The position numbers and the translations under genes were made by a program. This document shows positions 28,384-44,401 of a DNA stretch of 64,000 bases, piece by piece; position 1 is the stretch's first letter; each line of letters starts with the position of its first letter. The notes below the pieces were generated by a model. That model was given only the letters and a program-made list of their open reading frames with translations, did not search any database and had not been told where the DNA came from. The DNA comes from Acetobacteraceae bacterium (lineage in GTDB: Bacteria > Pseudomonadota > Alphaproteobacteria > Acetobacterales > Acetobacteraceae): contig JAMXLO010000064.1 of the NCBI GenBank assembly GCA_024280945.1, positions 1 through 64,000 of the forward strand. Direction: 5' to 3'.

Positions 28384-36859
<8,476 letters not shown>

Positions 36860-36905
36860 AAATTGCCCTGCCTACCTGCCCCTACAGCCGCCGCAACGCG
36901 GAGCG

Positions 36906-36932
36906 GGGCGGGAACCAGCCTGATTCCCGCCC
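36906..36932 (-). promoter_or_regulatory. Hairpin in the rplL-rpoB spacer
   Basis: GGGCGGGAA (36906-36914) and TTCCCGCCC (36924-36932) form a perfect 9-bp stem with a 9-base loop. It occupies the place of the E. coli attenuator and RNase III site that lowers rpoBC relative to rplJL, which suggests a similar role here. Confidence 0.6.
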
Positions 36933-37001
36933 GCATCCAGGTCAGCTTCAGGCGGCGGTGCGGCGAGCCCGCGCGCCCTCGGTTGTCTGCCGATCGTGCT
37001 A

Positions 37002-37388
37002 CTATTTGACCTCCACGGTTGCGCCGGCGTCCTCGAGCATCTTCTTGATCTTCGCAACCTCGTCCTTGCCGATGCTTTCCTTCACCGGCTTCGGCGCGCC
37101 TTCCACCAGGTCCTTGGCCTCTTTCAAGCCGAGGCCGGTGATCGTGCGGACCTCTTTGATCACGTTGATCTTCTTGTCGCCTGCCTTCGACAGGATGACC
37201 GTGAACTCGGTCTGCTCCTCGGCCGGCGCAGCGGCAGCCGCCGCTCCGCCTGCAGGCGCAGCCGCAGCCACTGCTACGGGCGCGGCAGCGGAGACGCCCC
37301 ACTTGTCCTCGAGCAGTTTTGAGAGCTCTGCCGCCTCCAACACCGTGAGGCTGGACAGCTCGTCCACCAGCTTCTGCAGATCAGCCAT
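37002..37388 (-). CDS. rplL: 50S ribosomal protein bL12 (L7/L12)
   Basis: 128 residues. N-terminal dimerisation domain ([27 protein letters not shown]), an Ala/Pro-rich hinge (about 33-57) and the factor-binding C-terminal domain ([19 protein letters not shown]). Several dimers bind bL10 in the stalk. It follows rplJ by 45 bp. Confidence 0.97.
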   Translation of the reverse strand: MADLQKLVDELSSLTVLEAAELSKLLEDKWGVSAAAPVAVAAAAPAGGAAAAAAPAEEQTEFTVILSKAGDKKINVIKEVRTITGLGLKEAKDLVEGAPKPVKESIGKDEVAKIKKMLEDAGATVEVK

Positions 37389-37433
37389 TTGTGTGTGTCC
37401 CTAATCTAGTCGTTGGTTGGTTCCGCGCAAGGG

Positions 37434-37970
37434 TCAGGCCGCAGCAGCCGCCTCCCCCTCCTCGTTTTTCCTGGCAAAGGCGCCAAAGACCCGAGCGAGC
37501 TGCCCAGCCGAGCCCTGGAGGACTCCCGCAACCCGGGTCGCGGGGGTGGCGATCATCCCCACGATCCGAGCCCGCAATGCATCCAGGCTCGGCAACTCGG
37601 CCAGTGCGCGAACTCCCGACGCGTCCAGCATCTGGGAGCCAAGCGAACCGCCGATCAGCACCAGCTTCTCATTTGTTCTGGCGAACTCGACGGTTGCCTT
37701 GGCCGCCGCCACAGGGTCGGTCGACCACGCGAGCGCGGTCGGACCCTTCAGCATCGGCTTCAGTCCGTCGAATGGGGTCCCTTCCAGGGCGAGGTGGGCC
37801 AGGCGGTTCTTCGCGACCCTGAAGGTCACGCCGGCGGTCCGCATCCGGCGCCTCAGATCCGTCGCCTCAGCGACCGAGAGCCCCGTGTTGTGGGTCACCA
37901 CGATCATCGAGGTTGCGGCGAGCGCCTCGTGCAGACCGGCGACGAACTCCCGCTTTTCAGTCCGGTCCAC
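37434..37970 (-). CDS. rplJ: 50S ribosomal protein uL10
   Basis: 178 residues. MDRTEKREFVAGLHEALAAT start and the MRTAGVTFRVAKNRLAHLAL RNA-binding part are typical; the C-terminal helix that holds L12 dimers ends NEEGEAAAAA. A 328-bp spacer precedes it, room for the autoregulatory L10 leader. Confidence 0.97.
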   Translation of the reverse strand: MDRTEKREFVAGLHEALAATSMIVVTHNTGLSVAEATDLRRRMRTAGVTFRVAKNRLAHLALEGTPFDGLKPMLKGPTALAWSTDPVAAAKATVEFARTNEKLVLIGGSLGSQMLDASGVRALAELPSLDALRARIVGMIATPATRVAGVLQGSAGQLARVFGAFARKNEEGEAAAAA

Positions 37971-38298
37971 TTACTACTCCACTCCCGGTCATCCCGGACT
38001 TGATCCGGAACCGGGTATCCTGGGCCTGGCGCGTTTGGACCGCGTCGGGCCGGTTGCCCAAGCTCGTCCTCGGGCTCAACCCGAGGAGCCAGCCGTTCGC
38101 CTGTCCTGCAAGCCGGAACCAATCCCCGGAGCTGATCCGAAGATTTTTCCCGTCTCCCGCTCGCGGACTCTGGGTCCATTACCGCCCGGAAGGGCGACGC
38201 GCGGTCTCGGACAGGTTCGGGACGTCATCTCCGGACTTGACCGGCGACCGCCCCTGCCCGCCTGCCCCGGAGGAACAGGCGTATGGTGCGCGCCGCGC
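37971..38298 (-). promoter_or_regulatory. rplA-rplJ spacer with palindromes; likely L10 leader region
   Basis: No gene. Palindromes seen: CCGGA-CTTGA-TCCGG (37994-38008, in a REP-like GTCATCCCGGACTTGATCCGG context) and CCTCGGG-CTCAA-CCCGAGG (38068-38086). In many bacteria the transcript just before rplJ folds into the L10(L12)4-binding leader. I could not resolve that fold or a clear promoter by eye. Confidence 0.4.
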
Positions 38299-38994
38299 CT
38301 AGCTCGCGGCCAAACTCCCGATATCCACGCGCACACCTGGCCCCATCGTCGAGCTGACGGACACCTTCTGCACGTAGGTACCTTTGGCGCCGGAGGGTTT
38401 TGCCCGCTGGATCGCATCGGCCAGCGCGCGGGCATTCTCCACCAGCTTGTCGTCATCAAAGCTGATCTTGCCGATCCCGGCATGAATGATGCCCGCCTTC
38501 TCGGCGCGGAATTCCACCTGCCCGCCCTTGGCCGCGGCTATCGCCCCCTTCACGTCCATCGTGACGGTGCCAAGGCGGGGATTCGGCATCAGCCCGCGCG
38601 GCCCCAGGATTTTGCCCAGCCGCCCGACCACACCCATCATGTCGGGGGTCGCGATACAGCGGTCGAAGTTGATCTGTCCCGCCTGCACCTGTTCAGCGAG
38701 GTCCTCGGCACCAACCACATCGGCGCCCGCCGCCTGCGCCTCGTCGGCTTTCGGGCCACGTGCAAACACCCCGACCCGCACCGCCTTGCCGGTCCCGTTC
38801 GGCAGCGAGGTCAGGCCGCGCACCATCTGATCGGCGTGCCGCGGGTCGATGCCGAGGTTCATCGACATCTCCACCGTCTCGTCAAACTTCGCCGTGGCGG
38901 TCCGCTTCACCAGCTTGATCGCCTCGGGCAGCGCATAGGCTTTGCTGCGATCGACCTCTCCGTACGCCTTCTTCAGCCGCTTGTCCTTGGCCAT
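38299..38994 (-). CDS. rplA: 50S ribosomal protein uL1
   Basis: 231 residues. Signature [25 protein letters not shown] and the N-terminal [25 protein letters not shown] identify uL1, which moves E-site tRNA and often represses its own operon. It starts 3 bp after the rplK stop. Confidence 0.97.
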   Translation of the reverse strand: MAKDKRLKKAYGEVDRSKAYALPEAIKLVKRTATAKFDETVEMSMNLGIDPRHADQMVRGLTSLPNGTGKAVRVGVFARGPKADEAQAAGADVVGAEDLAEQVQAGQINFDRCIATPDMMGVVGRLGKILGPRGLMPNPRLGTVTMDVKGAIAAAKGGQVEFRAEKAGIIHAGIGKISFDDDKLVENARALADAIQRAKPSGAKGTYVQKVSVSSTMGPGVRVDIGSLAAS

Positions 38995-38997
38995 TTT

Positions 38998-39432
38998 TCA
39001 GCCCTCCACGACGGCGAGGCCCATCGAACGCGCCGAGCCGATCAGCATCCGCACGGCGCCGTCGACGTCGTTGGCATTCATGTCCTTCATCTTCTGTTCG
39101 GCGATCTCGCGCAGCTGCGACATGGTGATCCGCCCGACCGGTCCGCTCTTGCCGACGGTCTGGCTGCCCTTCTCGATATTGGCAGCCTTCTTCAGGAAGT
39201 GGGTGTTGGGCGGGGTCTTGGTGATGAAGCTGAAGGTGCGGTCGGCATAGGCGGTGATCACCACCGGGATCGGCATGCCCGCTTCCAGGTTCTGCGTCGC
39301 GGCATTGAAGTCCTTGCAGAACTGCATGATGTTCAGGCCGCGCTGTCCCAGCGCCGGGCCGACTGGCGGCGACGGGTTCGCCTTGCCGGCCGGAATCTGC
39401 AGCTTGATGTAGCCGGCGATCTTCTTTGCCAT
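38998..39432 (-). CDS. rplK: 50S ribosomal protein uL11
   Basis: 144 residues from the ATG at 39432 ([20 protein letters not shown]). [22 protein letters not shown] and the C-terminal [25 protein letters not shown] are standard. It is the first gene of its operon here; secE and nusG, which usually precede it, are absent and replaced by the hemP module on the other strand. Confidence 0.97.
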   Translation of the reverse strand: MAKKIAGYIKLQIPAGKANPSPPVGPALGQRGLNIMQFCKDFNAATQNLEAGMPIPVVITAYADRTFSFITKTPPNTHFLKKAANIEKGSQTVGKSGPVGRITMSQLREIAEQKMKDMNANDVDGAVRMLIGSARSMGLAVVEG

Positions 39433-39536
39433 ATCCCTGGTCCTCGTCCGTCCGGTCCGGGGACCGCGGTGCAAACGGCGGTTCCCCGCCCGCAACCGGC
39501 GGTAGCACAGCCTCCCGCGTTCCGATAGAGCGCGGG

Positions 39537-39565
39537 CGTTTAGCGGAAGCGGAACCTGGAGTCCA
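39537..39565 (-). promoter_or_regulatory. Candidate promoter for rplK
   Basis: Minus strand: TGGACT (39565-39560), a 17-base spacer, TAAACG (39542-39537). A moderate match only, but placed about 100 bp before rplK with nothing better nearby. Confidence 0.3.
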
Positions 39566-39579
39566 GAGGCTGGGCAGCG

Positions 39580-39608
39580 TTGACTCGCCACGCGAAGGCG
39601 GTTACGAG
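39580..39608 (+). promoter_or_regulatory. Candidate promoter for hemP
   Basis: TTGACT (39580-39585), a 17-base spacer, TACGAG (39603-39608). The Fur-like box begins 7 bases after it, where a bound repressor would block initiation. Confidence 0.45.
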
Positions 39609-39615
39609 AACCAAT

Positions 39616-39636
39616 TGCGAGTCATTCGCATTCGCA
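39616..39636 (+). promoter_or_regulatory. Fur-like operator upstream of hemP
   Basis: TGCGA-GTCAT-TCGCA is a palindrome (39616-39630) followed at once by another TTCGCA half (39631-39636). It differs from 41578-41598 at only two of 21 positions. Both copies precede genes linked to iron or haem, so an iron-responsive regulator such as Fur is inferred. Confidence 0.6.
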
Positions 39637-39647
39637 GGAGAGGCTCT

Positions 39648-39857
39648 ATGACCGATGAGCACCGGCTGCTCTGTGGCCGTACCAGCGACGCCCGGTGGGA
39701 CGCCCGGTGGGACGCCCGGTGGATCGAGGCCCCTGTTCACCGCGCAATAACCAGCAAGGACCTATTGGCCGGGGAGCATGTGATCATCATCACGCATGGC
39801 CAAGAGGAATATCGGCTCCGGCTGACCGCGTCGGGAAAGCTGATCCTGACCAAGTAG
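39648..39857 (+). CDS. hemP: Hemin uptake protein HemP
   Basis: 69 residues from the ATG at 39648, preceded by AGGAGAGG at 39636-39643. The C-terminal half ITSKDLLAGEHVIIITHGQEEYRLRLTASGKLILTK matches HemP (S..ll.g...I.H.g..Y.LR.T..gKLILTK). HemP proteins are small and accompany haem uptake; in some bacteria they activate haem-receptor genes. Residues 14-25 are a triple DARW repeat encoded by three identical 12-base units. A Fur-like box lies in the leader. Confidence 0.85.
   Translation: MTDEHRLLCGRTSDARWDARWDARWIEAPVHRAITSKDLLAGEHVIIITHGQEEYRLRLTASGKLILTK
39687..39722 (+). repeat. Triple 12-bp repeat inside hemP
   Basis: GACGCCCGGTGG is repeated exactly three times (39687-39698, 39699-39710, 39711-39722), encoding DARW-DARW-DARW. 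Copy number could vary by slippage without breaking frame. Confidence 0.95.
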
Positions 39858-39945
39858 CACACGCCCGCGTTCAGTGCTGTTGCGCCTACGCAGGTAGCCA
39901 GGCGCGCAATCCCGAAATTGGTCAATGAGGGGGAAAGACCAAAGA

Positions 39946-41367
39946 ATGCACGGCTCGACGACACGCCATTTCGCCATCATCGCCTGGGTTGCCTCCGGCC
40001 TGTTGTGGTCTGGAACCGCTACGGCGCAGAGCGAACAGGAACCTTCATTCACAACCGGTCTGTGGACACGAGGCAACCTGCTGGGTGACGCTGGCGGTGT
40101 TCGCTCCGGGCTCTGGAATGTCGGTATCACCATCGGGATCCAGGACATCAACGAAGTCTGGGGCAACGTGTCTGGTGGCGTGCGACGTGGCGCGGCTTAT
40201 GACGGGGTCACGCTGCTGAGCGTCGGCCTCGACACCCAGCGCGCCTTTGGCTGGGAGGGCGGCACATTCAACGTCAGTGCCTGGAACATCCGGGGCCGCA
40301 ACATAGCCACCGATAACCTGCTCAGCCTGCAGACCCCCAGCGGGATACTCGCCGCGGACACGACGCGATTTTGGGAGATCTGGTACCAGCAGTCGTTTCT
40401 TGACGGCCGCTTCGACGTGAAGCTTGGACAACAGAGCCTCGACCAGGAGTTCATGACCAGCCAGAGCGCGTCGTTGTTTCTGAACACCGCCATGGGCTGG
40501 CCGGTCCTGCCCTCGTCCGACCTCTACGCCGGCGGGCCGGCCTATCCGCTGTCGTCGCTGGGGGTGCGGCTGCGCGGCCAGCCGGCGCCGGGGGTTACCG
40601 CGCTGCTCGGTGTGTTTCAGGACAATCCACCTGGCGGCCCGTTCAACGATGACGGTCAGTTGCGCGGCAGCACACGCTGGGGCGGCAATTTCAATCTCCG
40701 GACCGGAGCGCTGGTCATTGGCGAAATACAATACGCGCTGAACCAGCCCGGCAACGGCGATATGGCCTACGGCAGCACGCCCGGCGGACTACCTGGAACC
40801 TACAAGCTCGGTTTCTGGTACGACAGCGGGCCCTTCCCCGATCAGCGCTTTGACACCGCTGGCCTGCCGCTCGCCTCAGCTTCGAGCACTGGCGCCAACG
40901 CTCTGCTGTGGAACAACTTTAGTATATACGCGGTGGCTGACCAGATGGTCTGGCGTCCGTCTGAGGACAGTCCACGTTCGATCAACGTGTTTGCACGCCT
41001 GATGGGCGCGCCGGGCGATCGCAACCTGATCAACTTCAGCGTCAATGCCGGTGTCACGCTCAAGGCGCCATTCGAGGGCCGCGACGACGACAGCGTCGGC
41101 ATCGGCTTCGGTATCGCACGCATCAGCAACAGCGCGCGGGCGTTCGACAAGGATGTCGCGTTCTTCTCAGGGGTGCCGTTACCGATCCGCAGCACCGAGA
41201 CGTTCCTCGAACTCACCTACCAGATCAACCTCGCCCCCTGGTGGCAGGTCCAGCCCGATTTTCAATACGTGTTCAATCCGTCCGGAGGCATCGCCAATCC
41301 GAACGATCCGACGAGGCGCATTGGCAACGAGGCGATCTTCGGCCTGCGCAACACGATCACCTTCTAG
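39946..41367 (+). CDS. OprB-type carbohydrate-selective porin
   Basis: 473 residues from the ATG at 39946, which has AGGGGGAAAG upstream (39927-39936); an earlier ATG at 39925 adds seven residues. Signal peptide MHGSTTRHFAIIAWVASGLLWSGTATA. The mature protein is rich in alternating aromatic strands and ends NEAIFGLRNTITF, a terminal Phe as in outer-membrane beta-barrels. Segments GTFNVSAWNIRGRNI and LFLNTAMGWPVLPSSDLYAGGPAYPLSSLGVRL match the OprB family. Substrate is unproven. It lies 88 bp after hemP and may share its iron control. Its TAG stop is part of a CTAG palindrome. Confidence 0.88.
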   Translation: MHGSTTRHFAIIAWVASGLLWSGTATAQSEQEPSFTTGLWTRGNLLGDAGGVRSGLWNVGITIGIQDINEVWGNVSGGVRRGAAYDGVTLLSVGLDTQRAFGWEGGTFNVSAWNIRGRNIATDNLLSLQTPSGILAADTTRFWEIWYQQSFLDGRFDVKLGQQSLDQEFMTSQSASLFLNTAMGWPVLPSSDLYAGGPAYPLSSLGVRLRGQPAPGVTALLGVFQDNPPGGPFNDDGQLRGSTRWGGNFNLRTGALVIGEIQYALNQPGNGDMAYGSTPGGLPGTYKLGFWYDSGPFPDQRFDTAGLPLASASSTGANALLWNNFSIYAVADQMVWRPSEDSPRSINVFARLMGAPGDRNLINFSVNAGVTLKAPFEGRDDDSVGIGFGIARISNSARAFDKDVAFFSGVPLPIRSTETFLELTYQINLAPWWQVQPDFQYVFNPSGGIANPNDPTRRIGNEAIFGLRNTITF

Positions 41368-41439
41368 TGTGGTGGTTCCGCGAAGTTCGCCCGCTTTGTG
41401 GATCAGCCGCGGTAGCGGACTTCGGAACCACCACACTAG
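41364..41439. mobile_element. CTAG-bounded palindromic element (MITE-like) after the porin
   Basis: 76 bp from CTAG to CTAG. Left arm CTAGTGTGGTGGTTCCG (41364-41380), right arm CGGAACCACCACACTAG (41423-41439), an exact 17-base inverted pair. The centre holds GCTTTGTGGATCAGCCGC, shared with 13576-13620. TA at each edge fits the TA duplication of IS630/Tc1-type transposition into CTAG. The left TAG is the porin stop codon. Confidence 0.7.
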
Positions 41440-41452
41440 AATCAATAGCTTG

Positions 41453-41528
41453 CTAAGTGTCCTTATCGACTCGGAAGTCCGTATCCACGGGATCCACATC
41501 GTGACGGAGTTCCGAATTGGGACACTAG
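41453..41528. mobile_element. Second 76-bp palindromic element
   Basis: Edges CTAAGTGTCC (41453-41462) and GGGACACTAG (41519-41528) are near-inverted repeats, with a further CGGAAGTCCG / CGGAGTTCCG pairing inside. It has the same total length and the same TA-type edges as the neighbouring element, but a different sequence. A possible second family or a diverged copy. Confidence 0.5.
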
Positions 41529-41577
41529 CTCCTGAACCCGATCCAGCTCTTGAACCCGTTCGGAAGGGCGTAGTATA

Positions 41578-41598
41578 TGCGACTCATTCGCAATCGCA
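41578..41598 (+). promoter_or_regulatory. Fur-like operator upstream of the beta-propeller/efeB pair
   Basis: TGCGA-CTCAT-TCGCA (41578-41592) plus a third half ATCGCA (41593-41598), near-identical to 39616-39636. A promoter candidate, TTGAAC (41550-41555), 18 bases, TATATG (41574-41579), overlaps its left edge. Confidence 0.6.
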
Positions 41599-41611
41599 CG
41601 AGTGACTACGG

Positions 41612-42730
41612 ATGACCTCCTCCGTTCTGGCCAGCGCTGCCACCGCCTTTCTCGTGCTCGGAGGGGTCGGCGCCCAGGCGGCGGAACCCAAGAGCTTTCT
41701 CGAGGGCCTGCGCCGCCACAGCATGGTCACCTCCACCGTTCCCGCGAACGGCGACCAGAACCCGTACGCGATCGTCATCGCTCCGGTGACAGCCGGAAAG
41801 GTTCAGGCGGGCGATGTGCTGGTCGACAACTTCAACGACCGCAACAACCTGCAAGGCCTGGGCAGCACGATCGTTGCCTATCGGCCCGCAACCAAGCAGC
41901 TTCACCTCGTTGCCGCGATACCGCGCAACCTGCCGCAGTGTCCCGGCGGCGTGGGTCTGACCACCGCGATGACCATGCTGAAGACCGGCTGGATCATCGT
42001 CGGCAGCCTGCCCAGCCAGGACGGCACCACCAAGACCAAGGGTGATGGCTGCCTGATCATCCTCGATGCTCAGGGGAATGTCGCCGGCACGATCGCCGGG
42101 CCAAACATCAACGGCCCGTGGGGCAACATGGCGGTGATTGACAATGGCTCGACGGCGACACTGTTCGTCAGCAATACCGGCTTCGACGTCGGCCCTCCCG
42201 AGGACGAACCACCGGTGGTGAACAAGGCCACAGTGCTGCGGCTGGAGCTGTCCATCGCCGAAGGCAAGCCGCCCGTCGTGACGAGGCAGACCGTGATCGG
42301 CAGCGGCTTCGGCGAGCAGGCCGACAAGGACGTATTCATCATTGGCCCCACCGGCCTCGCGCTGGGCAAGGACGGGGCGCTCTACGTGTCAGACGCCCTA
42401 GGCAATCGCATCGCCGCAATACCGAACGCGGCGACACGGGCCGACAGTGCGGGGACAGGGCGCGAGGTCACCAAGGACGGCCTGCTCAAGCGTCCGCTGG
42501 CAATGACGACCGCCCCCAATGGCCACCTGATAGTGACCAACGGCCTGAATGGGCAGGCAGTCGAGATCGATCCGGTGACCGGGCAGCAGGTCGCCGCGCG
42601 CTGGATCGATGCCAACAAGGCGCAATCACCGCCCGGCAGCGGGGACCTGTTCGGCATCGCCATGACGCCATCTGGCGACGGCTTCTATTATGTGGAAGAC
42701 GAGGTGAACATGCTCGTCTTGGCGCATTGA
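41612..42730 (+). CDS. Secreted NHL/SMP-like beta-propeller protein
   Basis: 372 residues. Sec signal peptide about 1-23 (TSSVLASAATAFLVLGGVGAQA). The mature part shows repeated blade-like segments (GPTGLALGKDGALYVSDALGNRIAAI, RPLAMTTAPNGHLIVTNGLNGQAVEI, FGIAMTPSGDGFYYVEDEVN) typical of NHL or gluconolactonase-like propellers. Periplasmic. Its TGA overlaps the TTG start of the DyP peroxidase (TTGA), so the two are translationally coupled. A Fur-like box lies 14 bases before its ATG. Enzymatic role unknown; it could be a scaffold or donor for the peroxidase. Confidence 0.75.
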   Translation: MTSSVLASAATAFLVLGGVGAQAAEPKSFLEGLRRHSMVTSTVPANGDQNPYAIVIAPVTAGKVQAGDVLVDNFNDRNNLQGLGSTIVAYRPATKQLHLVAAIPRNLPQCPGGVGLTTAMTMLKTGWIIVGSLPSQDGTTKTKGDGCLIILDAQGNVAGTIAGPNINGPWGNMAVIDNGSTATLFVSNTGFDVGPPEDEPPVVNKATVLRLELSIAEGKPPVVTRQTVIGSGFGEQADKDVFIIGPTGLALGKDGALYVSDALGNRIAAIPNAATRADSAGTGREVTKDGLLKRPLAMTTAPNGHLIVTNGLNGQAVEIDPVTGQQVAARWIDANKAQSPPGSGDLFGIAMTPSGDGFYYVEDEVNMLVLAH

Positions 42731-43896
42731 GCGGTCGTCGCGCATTCCTTGGTTCAGCTGGCGGACTGGTCGCGGCGGCCGGCCTGTCCCGCGTCGCACG
42801 CGCTTCCGCAAGCACCTCGTTCTTTGGCGAGCATCAGGCCGGCATCGTGTCGCCGCAGCCGACACAGACCTATTTCGCCGCGCTCGACGTGATCACCAAG
42901 CGGCCGGGAGACATCGTCCGCATGTTCCGCGCCTGGACCGATGCGGCGTCCCGGCTGACAAGCGGTGACGAAGCCCCCGGAGACAGCGGCGAGACGCTGG
43001 GGATTGAGACGTCCGGACTCACGCTGACCTTCGGTCTCGGTGCCGGGCTGTTCGACGGCAGATACGGGCTGGCCGCGCACCGACCCGAGGCACTGATGGA
43101 CCTGCCCGGGTTCCATGGCGATCAGTTGGTGCCTGAGCGCAGCGGCGGCGATCTCTCGATCCAGGCATGTGCGGACGATCCGCAGGTGGTGTTTCACGCA
43201 GTGCGGCAGCTTGTCCGGCTCGCCGATGGTGTCGCCCGCGTCCGTTGGGCGCAGACTGGCTTTCTGCCCGACACGCCGAAGGACGCGACACCGCGCAACC
43301 TGATGGGCTTCAAGGACGGGACACGCAACGCACTCGACCACGCACGATTGGTCTGGGTCGGCGACGAAGGGCCCAGCTGGATGCGCGGTGGCAGCTATCT
43401 CGTGGTGCGCAAAATCCGCATGGCGCTCGAGCACTGGGACGTGACGGATGTCGACTTCCAGGAGGAAACGATCGGCCGCTCCAAGCGGTCCGGTGCGCCA
43501 CTTGGGAAGGAACGCGAGCACGACCCGCCCGACTTTGAGTCGATGGACGCGGACGGGAACCCGGTCATCGCCGAAAATGCGCATTTGCGCATGGCGGCGC
43601 CCGAGACCAATTCGGGCGTGCAGATCCTGCGCCGCGGCTATTCCTACAACGACGGGGCGAATTTCACCGCAGAGCGCTGGCCGCCATGGCGGCAAGGCAT
43701 CGAATACGACGCCGGCTTACTGTTCATGGCCTACCAGCGTGACCCGCGCACCGGTTTCATTCCGCTGTTCGAGAACATGGCTAAGCTGGACGCGCTGAAC
43801 CAGTTCACCACCCATGTCGGAAGCGGCCTGTTTGCCTGCCCTGGCGGGATCGCTCCTGGGCAGTTTCTGGCGCAGGGCCTGTTCGACGCGACATAG
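42727..43896 (+). CDS. efeB: Tat-exported DyP-type peroxidase, EfeB-like
   Basis: 389 residues from a TTG at 42727. The twin-arginine signal SGRRAFLGSAGGLVAAAG is at the very N-terminus. The DyP signature GFKDGT is at 194-199 with catalytic D197; H286 is the likely proximal haem ligand and R303 (ILRRGYSY) the distal arginine. EfeB is a periplasmic haem peroxidase of the EfeUOB iron system, also proposed to take iron from haem. No efeU or efeO is adjacent, so the acquisition role is inferred from the Fur-like box and hemP. Confidence 0.88.
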   Translation: MSGRRAFLGSAGGLVAAAGLSRVARASASTSFFGEHQAGIVSPQPTQTYFAALDVITKRPGDIVRMFRAWTDAASRLTSGDEAPGDSGETLGIETSGLTLTFGLGAGLFDGRYGLAAHRPEALMDLPGFHGDQLVPERSGGDLSIQACADDPQVVFHAVRQLVRLADGVARVRWAQTGFLPDTPKDATPRNLMGFKDGTRNALDHARLVWVGDEGPSWMRGGSYLVVRKIRMALEHWDVTDVDFQEETIGRSKRSGAPLGKEREHDPPDFESMDADGNPVIAENAHLRMAAPETNSGVQILRRGYSYNDGANFTAERWPPWRQGIEYDAGLLFMAYQRDPRTGFIPLFENMAKLDALNQFTTHVGSGLFACPGGIAPGQFLAQGLFDAT

Positions 43897-44050
43897 CAGC
43901 ACCATCCGAGCGCTCGGTTTCGAGTGATCGGAAGGAGGCCCGGCAGAGACGCAGCAGCCCAGCCAGAAGCAGCCGAGCGCCCTCGGCCTGCCGCTGCCTC
44001 GCGACAGCGAGCACTGCCGCTTCATCCGCCGTGAGCGGATAAGGCAACAT
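43805..44050 (-). CDS. Hypothetical protein, doubtful
   Basis: 81 residues from the ATG at 44050. A helical segment LTADEAAVLAVARQRQAEGARLLLAGLLRLC is followed by a basic tail. It overlaps the efeB end by 92 bp on the other strand. Not recognised; it may be the out-of-frame continuation of the next small gene. Confidence 0.25.
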   Translation of the reverse strand: MLPYPLTADEAAVLAVARQRQAEGARLLLAGLLRLCRASFRSLETERSDGAAMSRRTGPAPETAQERSRQGRQTGRFRHGW

Positions 44051-44063
44051 CGGACGGCGTCGC

Positions 44064-44261
44064 TCAACCACGAGACGCTCGGGCGAAATCGGCCAGCACA
44101 CCGCCGTGGCCGAGCCAGCGGATATCCCGTTCGACCTTCTCCGCCGAGTGACGCAGCCAGCGATTTGTCAGGTGTCGGAAGAGCCATCCTGTGAGCATGT
44201 GACGGCTGTCCCCAGATGTCGCAGGCAGAACAACGACAGAATTGGCAGCAGTCGGGCCCAT
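44064..44261 (-). CDS. Small hypothetical protein
   Basis: 65 residues from the ATG at 44261 or 44 from the ATG at 44198. The segment LTGWLFRHLTNRWLRHSAEKVERDIRWLGHGG looks like one amphipathic helix pair. No domain recognised. The frame of 43805-44101 overlaps its 3' end, so one longer gene split by a frameshift is possible. The remainder of 43897-44401 shows no other gene. Confidence 0.35.
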   Translation of the reverse strand: MGPTAANSVVVLPATSGDSRHMLTGWLFRHLTNRWLRHSAEKVERDIRWLGHGGVLADFARASRG

Positions 44262-44401
44262 CGTCCGTACTCCTCCGTTCCCGTTGTCTCGACCTTGGCC
44301 TTTCGCATGAACGGCAATCCCGTGCAGTGACCCGGATCACAGCGACCGGCTGTGGCACGGTGGCTCTGGCCGCAGTCATCCGTGGTGCGGCATAAGAAGG
44401 A

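Noticed and set aside
37417-39528. Plus-strand open frame across rplJ, the spacer and rplA
   Set aside because: It crosses three well-supported minus-strand genes and the palindromic spacer; low-complexity Arg/His/Ala composition.
44353-44367. TGGCACG resembling a sigma-54 -24 element before eutB
   Set aside because: The required GC of the -12 element is absent at the right spacing (CTCT instead of TTGC).
43897-44401. Cobalamin riboswitch upstream of eutB
   Set aside because: No B12-box-like conserved sequence or multi-stem pattern was seen before the B12-dependent enzyme genes.
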